From the NCBI GenBank assembly GCA_002383325.1, contig DFYJ01000138.1:12781-19160 (forward strand): a stretch of DNA of 6,380 nt, read 5' to 3'. Origin of the DNA: Candidatus Aminicenantes bacterium UBA4085 (GTDB lineage: Bacteria; Acidobacteriota; Aminicenantia; Aminicenantales; UBA4085). Position 1 is the stretch's first letter, and the number at the start of each line of letters is the position of its first letter. Made by a program: the position numbers and the translations under genes. Below the pieces are notes generated by a model. It was not told where the DNA came from and ran no database searches. It saw only the letters and a list, made by a program, of their open reading frames with translations. Positions 5,455 to 6,380 of the stretch are shown one piece after another.

Positions 5455-6380
5455 AGGATCGACCGGCTTGGTCTGGTGGCGGATCTCGAAGTAGACCGAG
5501 ACGCCGACCAGCGAACCGGTGTCGCCGGCCACGGCCACGGGCTGCCCGGCGATGACGTATTCGCCCGACTTGACCAGGAACTCGGCTAGGTGGCCGTAGA
5601 GCGAGTGGTAGCCGTCGCCGTGGTTGATGATGAGAAGGTTGCCGTAGGCGGGAAAGGGCTCGGCGAAGGCCACCCGTCCGTCGTGCACCGCTCTAACGGC
5701 CAGGTCGCCTCCCGGGGGGGCGATCTCGATCCCGTTGTTCATGGTCACGGTGTTGAACTGGGGGTGAACCTGGACGCCGAAGCCCTGCAGGATCTGGCCC
5801 CGGGTCGGCCAGTTCAGCTTGCCGCGCCGCTCGGCCATGGGGATGGGAGTGAAGGGCGGGGTGTAGTCCTGGTTCTGCAGGCGCTGGATCATGGCCTGCA
5901 GCTCCTGGGCCCGGCGGGCCAGCTCGCCCAGGGCTTTTTCGTACTGCCGCTTGTCGGCCCGGATCTGGGCCGACAAGCTGCGGGCCTTTTCCTCTTCCCC
6001 GTCGAGCTCGGCCTTCTTGGCGGCGGCCCGGCCGAGGAGTTCCGCGGTCTCCTTCTCCTTGGCCGTCAAGGCGGCCTCGGCCAGGCCCAGCTCGGTCAGG
6101 TTGCGTCCGTAGCTGTCGATCAGCCGGTTCTGGGCCGAGGCCAGGACGGCCAGCCGGCGGCTCTCGACGGCCATCGACTGGAGATCCCGGGCCTGGAGCA
6201 GGAAGCGGGCGAAGCGGAGGCGCCCCAGCTTGGCCAGCGTCCGAAGGACCAGGGTCAAGGACTCGCGCTCGGCGGTCAGCCGGGCCTCGATCTCGGGGAT
6301 GCGCCGGCGGGCGGCTTCCAGGTCGGCCCGGTTCTTATCCAGCTGCAGGGCCAGCATCCGCGCCTCGCTGCGCAGGAGGC
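5431..6380 (-). CDS. envC: EnvC-like murein hydrolase activator (N-terminus outside window)
   Basis: EnvC-type proteins sit in the periplasm at the division site, are recruited through FtsEX, and activate peptidoglycan amidases for daughter-cell separation. The frame is open to the window edge; the Met at 6357 is internal to the coiled coil and is not the start, so the signal peptide is missing. Counting from that Met, a long charged coiled coil runs to about 165 (heptad-like, rich in Ala, Glu, Lys, Arg). A linker follows, then a LytM/M23 domain (about 180-308, LNWPTRGQILQGFG to the C-terminus). The zinc ligands are lost: HxxxD reads NNGIE (Asn207, Glu211) and HLHFE reads SVYFE (Ser287, Tyr289), while YGHL is kept. 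The ending VYFEIRHQTKPVDPLQWL closely resembles E. coli EnvC. It should bind and activate an amidase rather than cut peptidoglycan. It is upstream of and coupled to the S41-like gene. Confidence 0.92.
   Translation of the reverse strand, partial: LLRSEARMLALQLDKNRADLEAARRRIPEIEARLTAERESLTLVLRTLAKLGRLRFARFLLQARDLQSMAVESRRLAVLASAQNRLIDSYGRNLTELGLAEAALTAKEKETAELLGRAAAKKAELDGEEEKARSLSAQIRADKRQYEKALGELARRAQELQAMIQRLQNQDYTPPFTPIPMAERRGKLNWPTRGQILQGFGVQVHPQFNTVTMNNGIEIAPPGGDLAVRAVHDGRVAFAEPFPAYGNLLIINHGDGYHSLYGHLAEFLVKSGEYVIAGQPVAVAGDTGSLVGVSVYFEIRHQTKPVDPLQWLSRR
5435..5438 (-). promoter_or_regulatory. Ribosome binding site for the S41-like gene at the end of envC
   Basis: GGAG on the minus strand lies within the last codons of the EnvC-like gene, eight bases before ATG 5426. 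It supports the longer start and coupled translation from the shared message. ATG 5399 has no comparable site. Confidence 0.6.

Noticed and set aside
5431..6380. Active M23 endopeptidase (lysostaphin-type) reading of the EnvC-like protein
   Set aside because: Three zinc-ligand positions and a catalytic His are replaced (Asn207, Glu211, Ser287, Tyr289), as in known EnvC amidase activators.

Overview
This GC-rich window (AT-rich only in a few intergenic spots) reads as ordinary chromosome from a diderm (Gram-negative-type) bacterium. It encodes a SurA-type periplasmic chaperone, a lipoprotein and an EnvC-type LytM factor. The coding style and the order mfd - PpiC-type isomerase - surA recall Acidobacteriota/Aminicenantes-like or deltaproteobacterial lineages. 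That placement is a tentative inference; nothing here fixes the phylum.

Layout, left to right. (1) 1-744 (+): C-terminal part of Mfd, the transcription-repair coupling factor, cut by the window edge. (2) 763-2717 (+): two secreted parvulin-type proteins in an operon with a 4-base ATGA overlap, the second a SurA homologue. A near-consensus promoter overlaps the end of mfd. (3) 2725-3297 (-): a small predicted lipoprotein of unknown function, convergent with surA. (4) 3298-3453: a 156-base divergent intergenic region with a perfect 13-bp inverted repeat (41 bp overall) directly beside a consensus -35 box. (5) 3454-4215 (+): a PP2C-family Ser/Thr phosphatase with all motifs intact. (6) 4251-5426 (-) and 5431-6380 (-): an S41/CtpA-like PDZ protein downstream of an EnvC-like coiled-coil/LytM protein, four bases apart.

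Apart from Mfd and the phosphatase, the recognisable genes concern the cell envelope: outer-membrane protein folding (the two parvulin-type proteins) and peptidoglycan hydrolysis or cell separation (EnvC-like plus S41-like). A recurring feature is loss of catalytic residues. The S41 protein has Gly and Leu where the family has its catalytic Ser and Lys. The EnvC-like protein lacks the LytM zinc ligands, as EnvC proteins do. The SurA-like protein lacks both parvulin active-site histidines. The strongest candidate for something unusual is the adjacent pair of a degenerate LytM factor and a predicted S41 pseudoprotease, which suggests a non-enzymatic PDZ partner for an amidase activator. No CRISPR array, tRNA, rRNA, insertion sequence or phage gene was seen, and no gene-free stretch exceeds 300 bases.
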